Below, in pieces: positions 6,169 to 13,208 of a stretch of 13,208 nt of DNA. How positions within the stretch are numbered: the first letter of the stretch is position 1; each line of letters opens with the position of its first letter. Both the position numbers and the translations under genes were made by a program. Under the pieces are notes generated by a model. It ran no database searches, was not told the origin of the DNA, and worked only from the letters and a program-made list of their open reading frames with translations. Source of the stretch: JBOFDK01 sp051646925 (GTDB lineage Bacteria > Bacillota > Clostridia > Lachnospirales > Cellulosilyticaceae); assembly GCA_051646925.1 (NCBI GenBank), contig JBOFDK010000013.1:1-13208 (forward strand). Direction: 5' to 3'.

Positions 6169-7473
6169 ATGTACCGTAAATTCACCGCTCCACCGACTAT
6201 GTCTATCCAATCAACAGGCTCTCTTATAGTCGATGTGACTACAGATCCACTTATTGGCGCTTTGAATCCTATTGAAAATGCTCAAATTACAATCAAAAGC
6301 CATACATCTTCTGGTGATTCTAAAACCGTTGCTGAATTTTCAACTAATTCGAGTGGTCAAACACCTATTATTGAAATTCCAACACCTTCGCTTGATTTAT
6401 CACTATCACCAGATCCAAAATCAAAACCATTTACTTATTTTACTGTGGAAGCAAATGCTATGAACTATGTTCCTGTTAAGATTTTTGGATCACAAGTTTT
6501 TTCAGGTGTTCAGTCTATACAGCCTATACATCTATCATCTAGTCTTAATAGATTTAATAGACCATCGCATCGTAGTTTAAGTGAAGAAATCACCATTGGT
6601 TTACCAAAACTATACGGCGATTTCCCACCTAAAATTCCTGAAATTGAAATCAAAGACACTACTGAAGCTGGTTTTATAGTACTGGATTCTGTAATAGTTC
6701 CTGAATTTGTAATTGTACATGACGGAGTTCCATCAAATACATCTGCACCTAGCTACACTGTTTCTTTTAAAGATTACGTTAAAAATGTAGCTTCTTCTGA
6801 AGTGTATCCTACTTGGCCGGTTGAAACTCTGCGTGCAAATTGTATTGCAATTGTTTCGTTTACGTTAAATCGTATTTATACCGAATGGTACCGTAACAAA
6901 GGCAAAAAATTTACGATTACAAATTCTACCGCATATGACCATGCATTTTTCTATGGTCGCAATATTTTCGATACGATTTCTGAAGTGGTTGACGACGTAT
7001 TTAACACTTACGTTAAACGTCCAAATGTAACACAACCACTTCTTACCCAATACTGTGATGGTTCACGTTCAACGTGTCCTAAATGGATGAGTCAGTGGGG
7101 AAGTAAATCTCTTGGGGATAGCGGAAAAACATCTGAGCAAATTTTACGACATTACTATGGGCAAGATATTCTTCTTCAGCAAGCTCCTGTTGTTGTTGGT
7201 AATCCAGAATCTTATCCTGGTAAATCAATTCGTGAAGGTGATTCAGGTGCTAGCGTAAGAACGATTCAAGAACAACTAAATCGTATCGCTAAAAACTATC
7301 CCCTTATTAAAACTGTGAAAACAGACGGTATTTTCAATTCTTTAACGAAAGAATCAGTAAAAACATTTCAAAAGATATTTCATTTAACTCAAGATGGTAT
7401 CGTCGGAAAAACGACGTGGTATAAACTATCTGAAATTTATGTTGCCGTTACAAAAATCGGCGAACTCTTATAA
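6169..7473 (+). CDS. sleC: SleC-like spore cortex-lytic enzyme precursor (SpoIID-fold domain plus peptidoglycan-binding domain)
   Basis: Predicted 434-residue germination hydrolase that degrades spore cortex peptidoglycan; in clostridia SleC is stored as a zymogen and activated by Csp proteases. Regions in order: an N-terminal beta-rich prosegment (about 15-125; GSLIVDVTTDP, NAQITIKS) like a carboxypeptidase-regulatory Ig-like fold; a linker; a central SpoIID-like domain (about 195-335) with FKDYVKNVASSEVYPTW followed by ETLRAN, where E211 matches the SpoIID catalytic glutamate; the YCDGSRSTCPKWMSQWG block (295-311); and a C-terminal PG_binding_1 domain (about 357-422, DGIFNSLTKESVKTFQ, DGIVGKTTWYKL). 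There is no classical signal peptide, as expected for a protein made in the mother cell. The C-terminal order, with the binding domain last, is as in SleC. It is monocistronic between two terminators. It could instead be a SpoIID-related paralogue with another cell-wall role. Confidence 0.75.
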   Translation: MYRKFTAPPTMSIQSTGSLIVDVTTDPLIGALNPIENAQITIKSHTSSGDSKTVAEFSTNSSGQTPIIEIPTPSLDLSLSPDPKSKPFTYFTVEANAMNYVPVKIFGSQVFSGVQSIQPIHLSSSLNRFNRPSHRSLSEEITIGLPKLYGDFPPKIPEIEIKDTTEAGFIVLDSVIVPEFVIVHDGVPSNTSAPSYTVSFKDYVKNVASSEVYPTWPVETLRANCIAIVSFTLNRIYTEWYRNKGKKFTITNSTAYDHAFFYGRNIFDTISEVVDDVFNTYVKRPNVTQPLLTQYCDGSRSTCPKWMSQWGSKSLGDSGKTSEQILRHYYGQDILLQQAPVVVGNPESYPGKSIREGDSGASVRTIQEQLNRIAKNYPLIKTVKTDGIFNSLTKESVKTFQKIFHLTQDGIVGKTTWYKLSEIYVAVTKIGELL

Positions 7474-7560
7474 AGATATTTTAAATCTTTATCATTTTTA
7501 TAAACTTTATATTATTTTTTATTTTATTAACAAATTGTAATGTTCAATGTTTCATGTTCA

Positions 7561-7607
7561 AAAGAGTCGCCTCCAGCTTTAATGCTCTAAGCTGGGGGCG
7601 ACTCTTT
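7561..7607 (+). terminator. Terminator of the SleC-like gene
   Basis: A 19-bp stem (7561-7579 and 7589-7607) with one G-U pair and a 9-nt loop. It is much richer in G and C than its surroundings (CGCCTCCAGC/GCTGGGGGCG) and is followed by AATTTT. It lies about 90 bp past the stop codon. The stretch 7474-7560 is AT-rich, with nothing else recognisable. Confidence 0.8.
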
Positions 7608-7633
7608 AATTTTAAAAAACACTATGCTATACT
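7605..7633 (+). promoter_or_regulatory. Candidate promoter for the O-antigen-ligase family gene
   Basis: An extended -10, TGcTATACT (7625-7633), with a weak TTTAAT -35 (7605-7610) at 17 bp. The -35 overlaps the end of the preceding terminator. A ribosome binding site (AGGGGGAAG, 7652-7660) follows before the ATG at 7668. Confidence 0.5.
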
Positions 7634-7667
7634 AAGCCTATTATAAAATTTAGGGGGAAGTTTCACT

Positions 7668-9554
7668 ATGTTAAGCCGTTTAAAGTCTATTCAAGGGCGT
7701 TTTGTGCCCATAATACTCTTATTTCTCTTTTTACCGCTTGTAGTTCGTTTAGTTAATATTGATTTAAGACCATTAGAATCTAGTATTTATTCAAATTCAT
7801 TATCTAAAGATTGGTTCTTCTATTACAAATCAATCGTTTTCGTCATACTTACTATTTGGATGCTTGTTTGTTTAGTATTAACATACAAAAAAATCCAATT
7901 ACGACGCGATAAATGGTTTAATATGTACTATATATTAGGACTTGTTTTTATCGTTATGACTATAATTTCTACACTTTTATCAGATTATTATGACTGCTCT
8001 ATGGTCGGTGCTCCAACACGTTTTGAAGGAGTTGGTGTAATTGTCTGCTACATTTTAGTTATGCTTTATACAAGCGTTATCATCGAAAACAAAAAACATC
8101 TAAAATATATTTTTATACCATTTGCAATATTAATTGCTATTCAGTGCGTTGTAGGATTTTCACAATTTATCGGTTACGATATTTTTAATATGCGTTTCAT
8201 AAGAGACATAGTTTCACCAGGTGAATTTCAAGGCCTTCAAACTAGCTCCTCATCACCTCTATTTCTTCGTAATGATTGGGGCGCTTGGACTGGTACTCTT
8301 GGTAATAAAAATTATTCTGGTAGTTTTGTCGCTCTTGCATTACCGCTATTTTTAGCTCTTGCTTGTAGTTTAAAATCATCTTTACATAAAACTATTTCAT
8401 TTATCGTTTTTCTATTATGTATTTTTATTTTATTTGCTTCTAATTCTCAGGCCGGACAAGTTAGTATTATAGCAAGTTTATTATGCGGTTTAATATTAAT
8501 CATAACTGCAATACCATCAATGTTTCGTACATTTAAAAAATCTTGTTTAAAACATAAATTAATTATTGCTACTAAATTTTTAATTTTTATCGTATACACA
8601 AGCGGAGTTTTAGTTTTTACCGGTGCACATAAAGAACTTTTATTTATGATTGATACTCTTATTAATCCAACAACATTAGAAAAACAAGATGCTCCCGAGC
8701 CAATTAAAAATTATCGCTACGAGCCATATACTTTAATAATTGACCGCGAAACATATCCTCTAACTATTTCTATTAAAGATGATAAGTTGTTCTTCTATGA
8801 CGGTGATAATAATTTAATGACTGACGTTTTAGTTTCATCACCAAATGAATATGTACTTCAAGCTGAAAATTATGAACATTTACTATTCATTTATGAACCT
8901 ACAGACGACTATACTACTCTTTCACTATTTTGCACTACAGGTGATAATAAATATCAGTTTTCTTCTGTTTTTGATATAGATAGTAATGGTACATTAACTT
9001 TAATATCACCATATTCTTTTGAGCCTATAAATGCTATACATGCACCTTATATTGGTTTTGAAGGAAAAGAACGCATAGGTTCTAGTCGTGGTTATATTTG
9101 GTCTCGTAGCCTTCCATTATTAGCTGATAATATGATATGGGGCAGCGGCCCTGATACTTATATTTTTGAATATCCACAAAACGATTTCTTCGCAAAATGG
9201 GAGTTTATGGGTAACCCTTCTATCGTTGTAGATAAACCTCATAATACGTATTTGCAAATATGGATTAATCAAGGTTTTATCGCTTGTATGTGCTTTATAT
9301 TAATAAATGCTGTATATTTGATACATTGTCTCATGCTATATGGATTCAAAAAAAGCTATACTTCAAAAGAAGGTATCGGTCTTGGTCTAATGCTCGCTAT
9401 TTTTGCATATTTAGTTGCCTCATTTTTTAACGATACTACATTATCTGTAACACCGCTTTATTATGCTCTTTTAGGTTGCGGCATCGCTTATAACCGCATA
9501 TATACTAAACCTTCAGACAATCAATTATCTTCTACAACATTGGATACAAAATAG
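7668..9554 (+). CDS. O-antigen ligase / Wzy_C family polytopic membrane protein with large extracytoplasmic insert
   Basis: Integral membrane protein of 628 residues, of the family that ligates or polymerises lipid-linked surface glycans. About a dozen hydrophobic spans: near 12-30, 52-73, 85-104, 121-138, 146-168, 217-234, 242-257, 263-282, 299-318, 534-556, 568-586 and 594-610. The Wzy_C signature lies in the large loop before the last spans: SSRGYIWSRSLPLL (472-485, R474) and DKPHNTYLQIW (522-532, H525), equivalent to the conserved Arg and His of WaaL-like enzymes. Between about 320 and 470 there is a hydrophilic, beta-rich insert (ETYPLTISIKDDKLFFYDGD) that standard ligases lack. In a Gram-positive the likely substrate is a wall or capsular glycan rather than LPS. 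The last codons lie 13 bp before the NdpA-like gene, so the two are probably co-transcribed. No glycosyltransferase neighbours are in view. Confidence 0.82.
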   Translation: MLSRLKSIQGRFVPIILLFLFLPLVVRLVNIDLRPLESSIYSNSLSKDWFFYYKSIVFVILTIWMLVCLVLTYKKIQLRRDKWFNMYYILGLVFIVMTIISTLLSDYYDCSMVGAPTRFEGVGVIVCYILVMLYTSVIIENKKHLKYIFIPFAILIAIQCVVGFSQFIGYDIFNMRFIRDIVSPGEFQGLQTSSSSPLFLRNDWGAWTGTLGNKNYSGSFVALALPLFLALACSLKSSLHKTISFIVFLLCIFILFASNSQAGQVSIIASLLCGLILIITAIPSMFRTFKKSCLKHKLIIATKFLIFIVYTSGVLVFTGAHKELLFMIDTLINPTTLEKQDAPEPIKNYRYEPYTLIIDRETYPLTISIKDDKLFFYDGDNNLMTDVLVSSPNEYVLQAENYEHLLFIYEPTDDYTTLSLFCTTGDNKYQFSSVFDIDSNGTLTLISPYSFEPINAIHAPYIGFEGKERIGSSRGYIWSRSLPLLADNMIWGSGPDTYIFEYPQNDFFAKWEFMGNPSIVVDKPHNTYLQIWINQGFIACMCFILINAVYLIHCLMLYGFKKSYTSKEGIGLGLMLAIFAYLVASFFNDTTLSVTPLYYALLGCGIAYNRIYTKPSDNQLSSTTLDTK

Positions 9555-9567
9555 CAAGGAGCTTTTT

Positions 9568-10545
9568 ATGAGTATTTTATACAACAAATCTATAATGCAT
9601 TTACTAGACAAATCACTTGATTTTCCTCTGTTATCTTCTGAATTACTTCATTTGACAGATGAAACTGAAGCGTTTATAACAAATTACATCGTAAAATTAT
9701 TAGAAAGTATGAGTGTTTCTCAAAGTTTATTTACAGAGCAATCTCAAATAGGCAAAATGTTTGTAGATAATACTTATGTTTTTGAAGATTTTTCAAATAT
9801 GTTGGCAAAATCAATATTTCAGGAAATAGTCGATGATTCAACTATTCCAAGTGGTGACCTAATCGTTGTAGATTTTAAAAAAGACGGAATACCTTATGTT
9901 GGTTTTTTTAAACTAAACTACAAAGAAGCGTTTACTCATTTAGTTGATCAATCTGACTCAGGTCCTATGAATACAGTTATTAAACATCGTACAATTTTTC
10001 CTGATAGTGTCTCAAAAATTCAAGAAGCTTGTTTGATAAATAAAGATTCATTATCTGTATTTTTACTTGATACTAGCCGCTCTAAATATTTGCAAGACTT
10101 AATTGGCATTAGCGCTTCTCTTACTGTAAAAGAAAAAATTAAAGTTGCAGAACATGTCATTAATGAAGCTATTGATGAAAATTTTGAAAACAAAATTGAA
10201 GCAAAATCGTTTGCAAAAAATAATATAGCAAAAAGTATTCAAAGTTCTTCTAGTATTATGCTTGATGCTATTTTAGAGGAAACTTTTCAAGACCAAGAAG
10301 AACTAGTTGCTTCTTGCCTTAAAAAATGTGAATCTTATGGCTTAACCGAAAAAGTAATCGATTTGCCTAGCGCAGAATCCACATACAAAAAATATCATTC
10401 TTCTAAACTAAAAACAAATACTGGTATCGAAATTAAACTTCCTTCAGAAATGTTACATGATCCTAATTTGATTGAATTTATTAATAATCCTGACGGAACG
10501 TTATCTATTGTTTTAAAAAACATAGCTGAACTGATAAATAAATAA
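9568..10545 (+). CDS. Nucleoid-associated protein, NdpA/YejK (NA37) family
   Basis: Cytosolic DNA-associated protein of 325 residues, close to the usual 330-350. Family features: an N-terminal ILYNKSIMHLLDKSLDFPLLS block, then SGDLIVVDFKKDGIPYVGFFKLNYKEAFTH (split around residues 95-125), IKHRTIFPDS and EACLINKDSLSVFLLD, all typical of NA37 proteins. The middle helix region (LTVKEKIKVAEHVINEAI) and the lysine-rich C-terminal part are also as in the family. No membrane spans. AAGGAG at 9556-9561 precedes the ATG, 13 bp after the O-antigen-ligase-family stop codon, so it is probably the second gene of that operon; the two functions have no obvious link. The stop codon TAA lies inside the shared bidirectional terminator. 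The exact role of this family in Firmicutes is not established. Confidence 0.83.
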   Translation: MSILYNKSIMHLLDKSLDFPLLSSELLHLTDETEAFITNYIVKLLESMSVSQSLFTEQSQIGKMFVDNTYVFEDFSNMLAKSIFQEIVDDSTIPSGDLIVVDFKKDGIPYVGFFKLNYKEAFTHLVDQSDSGPMNTVIKHRTIFPDSVSKIQEACLINKDSLSVFLLDTSRSKYLQDLIGISASLTVKEKIKVAEHVINEAIDENFENKIEAKSFAKNNIAKSIQSSSSIMLDAILEETFQDQEELVASCLKKCESYGLTEKVIDLPSAESTYKKYHSSKLKTNTGIEIKLPSEMLHDPNLIEFINNPDGTLSIVLKNIAELINK

Positions 10546-10598
10546 ACAAATAAAAAGAGCCTCGCATAAGCATGGCTCTTTTTATTTGTTTATTTATT
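10537..10598. terminator. Shared bidirectional terminator between convergent genes
   Basis: Perfect 25-bp inverted repeat (10537-10561 and 10574-10598) with a 12-nt loop. The GAGCC/GGCTC core is flanked by A-runs on one side and T-runs on the other, so it works on both strands. The stop codons of the NdpA-like gene (10543-10545) and of the permease (10594-10596) both lie inside the arms. Confidence 0.93.
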
Positions 10599-11940
10599 CT
10601 GTTTTGATTGCACTTAGTGCTGATAATTTCATAGCACGCCTTGCCGGAAAGTATCCAGAAATAAGTCCTATTAGTGTTGAAAAAATCAACGCTGATAATG
10701 CTAACCATAATGGAATTTCAGATATAGCCCCCGAGCTTCCCATCATCAAACTAGATGCAATTTGTGGACCAAATTTATTTATTATAAATGAAATCATATA
10801 TGAAAATAATACTCCAACAATCCCTCCAATTGCACCTATCATAAGTGCCTCCATCAAAAACATTTTTTTGATATCTGTAAGTCTTGCGCCTATAACTTTC
10901 ATTACTCCAATTTCTTTTGTACGTTCATAAATTGACATCATCATTGTATTTGTAATACCAATTGCTGCGACAAATAAAGAAATTGCTCCAATTCCACCTA
11001 GTATGATTTGGATACTGTTTGCTACTTTTTTCATTTCTTCTAAATATTCCATAGATGAATATGCACGATACCCCATATCGTTAATATTTTGTTGAATTTC
11101 AACAACATCATCTTCTTTTGCTACTTTTACTCTTAAACTATTGTATTTGTTACCTTCGTTATTCTTGTTATTATTTTGGCTATCTTTACCATACAATTTT
11201 TTATTATAAGCTTCTTTTTCTTCTTTTAATTTCTTATATAAATCTCTTGAAATATACATTGAATATGCATTTTGAGTTTGTTCACTAAACATACCTGTTA
11301 TTGTTGTTTTTACATTTTTTGGTGGTGCAACTTTTTGGCCTTCACTTCCTGTCACTGGTTTTCCTGTTTCCCAATCAAGTTCTGCCAAATTTAGTTCCAT
11401 CGTATCGCCAATATTTATTTCTATTGGGTCATTCATTCCATAATTATTTTTACGTTTTTTACCTATTTTTTCAAATTCACGCGCGTACCCGTTACCAAAT
11501 ATAATATAGTTGTTATTATTTGACGGAATTGGTTCTCCTATATCTGCTGTATATCCTAATGCATATAATTCATGAGGGTCCATCGCCATTAGCTGCATAC
11601 TCCATCTTGAACGATATTTTCCTATTTCTAAATACGCGCTTATAGATTCTTCTGGCACAACCATCTGTACTCCTGGAATTGCACTTAACGTTTCTACTGC
11701 TTTTTCATCTAATTTTGGGGCATTTGGATCATCCCAGCTATTATTCCAAACTTCAATAACTGTTAGTGATTGCATCCCCTCCATTTGATTTCTAAAATTT
11801 GTATTCATTGCAATACCTAGCGATAGCATAAGTATTATTGAACTTGCACCTATAATAACACCTAAAATAGTTAGAAACGTTCGAAGTTTACGCCGCCATA
11901 AACTCCGAATGCTCATCCCTATTAAATCACTAATCTTCAT
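10594..11940 (-). CDS. FtsX/MacB-type ABC transporter permease
   Basis: Membrane subunit of an ABC export or mechanotransmission complex, 448 residues. Topology is the MacB type: TM1 at about 21-45 after the basic RSLWRRKLRTFLTILG motif, a large extracytoplasmic domain (46-308), then TM2 (309-333), TM3 (361-385) and TM4 (410-432). The cytoplasmic coupling helix, SIYERTKEIGVMKVIGA, lies after TM2 and is characteristic of FtsX permeases. An asparagine- and lysine-rich linker (KDSQNNNKNNEGNK) interrupts the extracytoplasmic domain. The ATG at 11940 is chosen because it gives the usual MKISDLIGMSIRSL start and overlaps the upstream stop codon by 11 nt (translational coupling). An ATG at 11955 is also in frame, and neither has a good ribosome binding site. 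The partner ATPase is not in the window; upstream lies a COG1361-type surface protein, a common companion. Confidence 0.9.
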   Translation of the reverse strand: MKISDLIGMSIRSLWRRKLRTFLTILGVIIGASSIILMLSLGIAMNTNFRNQMEGMQSLTVIEVWNNSWDDPNAPKLDEKAVETLSAIPGVQMVVPEESISAYLEIGKYRSRWSMQLMAMDPHELYALGYTADIGEPIPSNNNNYIIFGNGYAREFEKIGKKRKNNYGMNDPIEINIGDTMELNLAELDWETGKPVTGSEGQKVAPPKNVKTTITGMFSEQTQNAYSMYISRDLYKKLKEEKEAYNKKLYGKDSQNNNKNNEGNKYNSLRVKVAKEDDVVEIQQNINDMGYRAYSSMEYLEEMKKVANSIQIILGGIGAISLFVAAIGITNTMMMSIYERTKEIGVMKVIGARLTDIKKMFLMEALMIGAIGGIVGVLFSYMISFIINKFGPQIASSLMMGSSGAISEIPLWLALSALIFSTLIGLISGYFPARRAMKLSALSAIKTE

Positions 11941-13177
11941 CGAAATTATTTTCATCCAATTTGTTTTGACGTTTTTTCAAAATAAATGTAGTAACACCTA
12001 CGGCTAATAGAAGTCCTATGATTGTACCTATAACTAGTGGCCACGGATTTCGTTCAATTGCCTCCATATCTAAATTATCTGGCATAGGATTAAACTCTTC
12101 TCCGCCATCTGGCATAACCCACATTTCATTTACTTCCATATCAAAATCATGTATAACACTTTGCACGATTCCTGCAACGTCTTCATATTCTACGTGAATT
12201 TGTCCACTTAACAATCCGCCTTGGTACGGAATTATAGTAGGCTCATAATTTTCTGTTGCACCTTTTTCTAATAATCCTATAAACATCATATTATCTCGAA
12301 CATCAAAACCTTCACCTCTAGTTGTAATTTTGACGTTACTAATTGCTGTTTTACCTGTATTATAAATTTTAGCTGTCATATACGCTTCCATACCGACATC
12401 TACTAAATCTACTTGAACATCTGAAACTTCTAATTTAGTAACTTGCTCTACTGGAATACCAATTTTTTCAGTTTCCATAATAGCAACACCTTTTTCATCT
12501 TCATAGTCCATCTCTAGTGTTATTTCATATGTTTTTGGCTTTGCACTAGGAATTGTATATAGTGTAATATTTTTTGTTACTAATTCTCCTGGAGCCATCT
12601 CATCTATAAAAAACGTATTACTTGCATTAACTGGTGTAAATACACTCCCTGTATTATTTTCACCACTTTCGTTTATTGTAATATTTGCCTTGAAATTATG
12701 TACTGATTGCTTGTTATTAGTATTTAAAAAACCAATTTTTAATTCAAATTCTTCACCAGCTTTTACTATAACTGGGTCTACCTTGTATGTACCTATAATT
12801 ACTTTTGGCTTACCTTTAGCATTTTCTTCTTCATCTTCATCTTCGTCATCTTTTTTCTCAGGATTATCAATACTTACAGTCATATACTGTTTAAGCACAT
12901 TTTCACCGTCATTACCTTCTTGAATCGTAATTTCTATAAGATGTGTACCTGTTGTCACTATATTACTTGCAACAAACTCTACGTTGTAATTTTGATTACT
13001 TCCACTAGACATTTTTGGCAAAGTAAAAACATTTTTTGATTTTGGTACAATTCCGTCTGTCATGCTCTTTACTGTAACTACTACATTTTCTGCATTTCCT
13101 TTTGTGGCTACTGTAAAACCTGTATTGAAATTTTTTCCAATTTCTATAATTCCTGATGGTTCTTTAACATTAATTAC
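11930..13177 (-). CDS. COG1361/NEW3-type surface protein with Ig-like repeats and C-terminal anchor (5' end missing or broken)
   Basis: Extracytoplasmic protein, 415 residues visible. It consists of tandem Ig-like beta domains of the NEW3/COG1361 S-layer-associated kind (GEEFELKIGFLNTNN, VGMEAYMTAKIYNTGKTAISNVKI), with an acidic linker (EKKDDEDEDEEENAKGKPK) at about 107-125, then one membrane span (WPLVIGTIIGLLLAVGVTTFIL, about 379-400) and a short charged cytoplasmic tail. It overlaps the permease gene by 11 nt and probably forms the extracellular part of that ABC complex. The N-terminus is not real: the ATG at 13063 has no ribosome binding site, and the frame stays open and domain-like upstream (PSGIIEIGKNFNTGFTVA) until 13177. 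There it meets a rearranged 36-nt segment and an in-frame TGA at 13183-13181. No signal peptide is therefore seen. It is either a truncated gene or one cut by a sequence-end artefact. Confidence 0.75.
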   Translation of the reverse strand, partial: VINVKEPSGIIEIGKNFNTGFTVATKGNAENVVVTVKSMTDGIVPKSKNVFTLPKMSSGSNQNYNVEFVASNIVTTGTHLIEITIQEGNDGENVLKQYMTVSIDNPEKKDDEDEDEEENAKGKPKVIIGTYKVDPVIVKAGEEFELKIGFLNTNNKQSVHNFKANITINESGENNTGSVFTPVNASNTFFIDEMAPGELVTKNITLYTIPSAKPKTYEITLEMDYEDEKGVAIMETEKIGIPVEQVTKLEVSDVQVDLVDVGMEAYMTAKIYNTGKTAISNVKITTRGEGFDVRDNMMFIGLLEKGATENYEPTIIPYQGGLLSGQIHVEYEDVAGIVQSVIHDFDMEVNEMWVMPDGGEEFNPMPDNLDMEAIERNPWPLVIGTIIGLLLAVGVTTFILKKRQNKLDENNFDED

Positions 13178-13208
13178 GATTCAAGAAGGTAATTTCTATA
13201 AGATGTGT
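12911..13208. repeat. 36-nt repeat pair whose inner 11 bases are inverted
   Basis: Copy 1 at 12911-12946 and copy 2 at 13173-13208 share ATTAC, GTAAT and the 15 bases TTCTATAAGATGTGT in the same order. The 11 bases between ATTAC and GTAAT are CTTCTTGAATC in copy 1 and its exact reverse complement, GATTCAAGAAG, in copy 2. Copy 2 is the last sequence in the window. Confidence 0.9.

Noticed and set aside
10586..10930. Plus-strand 114-codon open frame
   Set aside because: Antisense to the C-terminal membrane spans of the permease.
12800..12860. Short tandem repeat (TCTTCATCTTCATCTTCGTC-like) as a phase-variable or satellite tract
   Set aside because: It simply encodes the acidic Asp/Glu linker of the surface protein; units are imperfect and in frame.
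13063..13065. ATG at 13063 as the true start of the Ig-repeat protein
   Set aside because: No ribosome binding site, no signal peptide, and domain-like sequence continues upstream in the same frame.
1..13208. CRISPR array, tRNA/rRNA, insertion sequence, phage or riboswitch
   Set aside because: No regularly spaced repeats, cloverleaf-type sequence, transposase, integrase or long structured leader was seen on either strand by eye.

Overview
The window is AT-rich, with short AT-only spacers, strong AGGAGG-type ribosome binding sites, a sporulation-type cortex-lytic enzyme and several Clostridia-typical families (GGGtGRT protein, NifU-like scaffold, NEW3/COG1361 surface protein with an FtsX-type permease). 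This points to a spore-forming, anaerobic low-GC Firmicute, most likely Clostridia in or near the Lachnospirales. The genus cannot be fixed from the sequence alone.

Layout. At the left edge, on the minus strand, is the N-terminal half of a PilC/GspF inner-membrane platform protein (1-680) with its own promoter. Next, also minus, is a methyl-accepting chemotaxis protein (930-2942), closed by an almost purely A/T hairpin. A minus-strand two-gene operon (3195-4903) encodes a NifU/IscU-like iron-sulfur scaffold followed by a GGGtGRT protein, with a near-consensus promoter and a terminator. A divergent spacer (4904-5154) leads into plus-strand genes: a LacX-type aldose 1-epimerase (5155-6021), a SleC-like spore cortex-lytic enzyme (6169-7473), a Wzy_C/O-antigen-ligase family membrane protein (7668-9554) and, 13 bp behind it, an NdpA/NA37-type nucleoid-associated protein (9568-10545). 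Convergent to these, on the minus strand, are an FtsX/MacB-type permease (10594-11940) and a single-pass surface protein with Ig-like repeats (11930 to the right edge). The convergent pair share one perfect 25-bp hairpin that contains both stop codons.

How the genes relate. The iron-sulfur scaffold and GGGtGRT protein form one transcription unit and probably one functional unit of unknown role. The Ig-repeat protein and the permease overlap by 11 nt and probably belong to one ABC export or envelope complex whose ATPase is outside the window. The chemoreceptor and PilC may both serve surface motility but are separated by a terminator. The SleC-like gene has a promoter that looks more like a mother-cell sporulation type than a housekeeping type.

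Most unusual: the last 36 bases repeat 12911-12946, but with the inner 11 bases inverted between ATTAC/GTAAT arms. The reading frame of the Ig-repeat gene collapses exactly there, which indicates either a local template-switch rearrangement or a chimeric sequence end.
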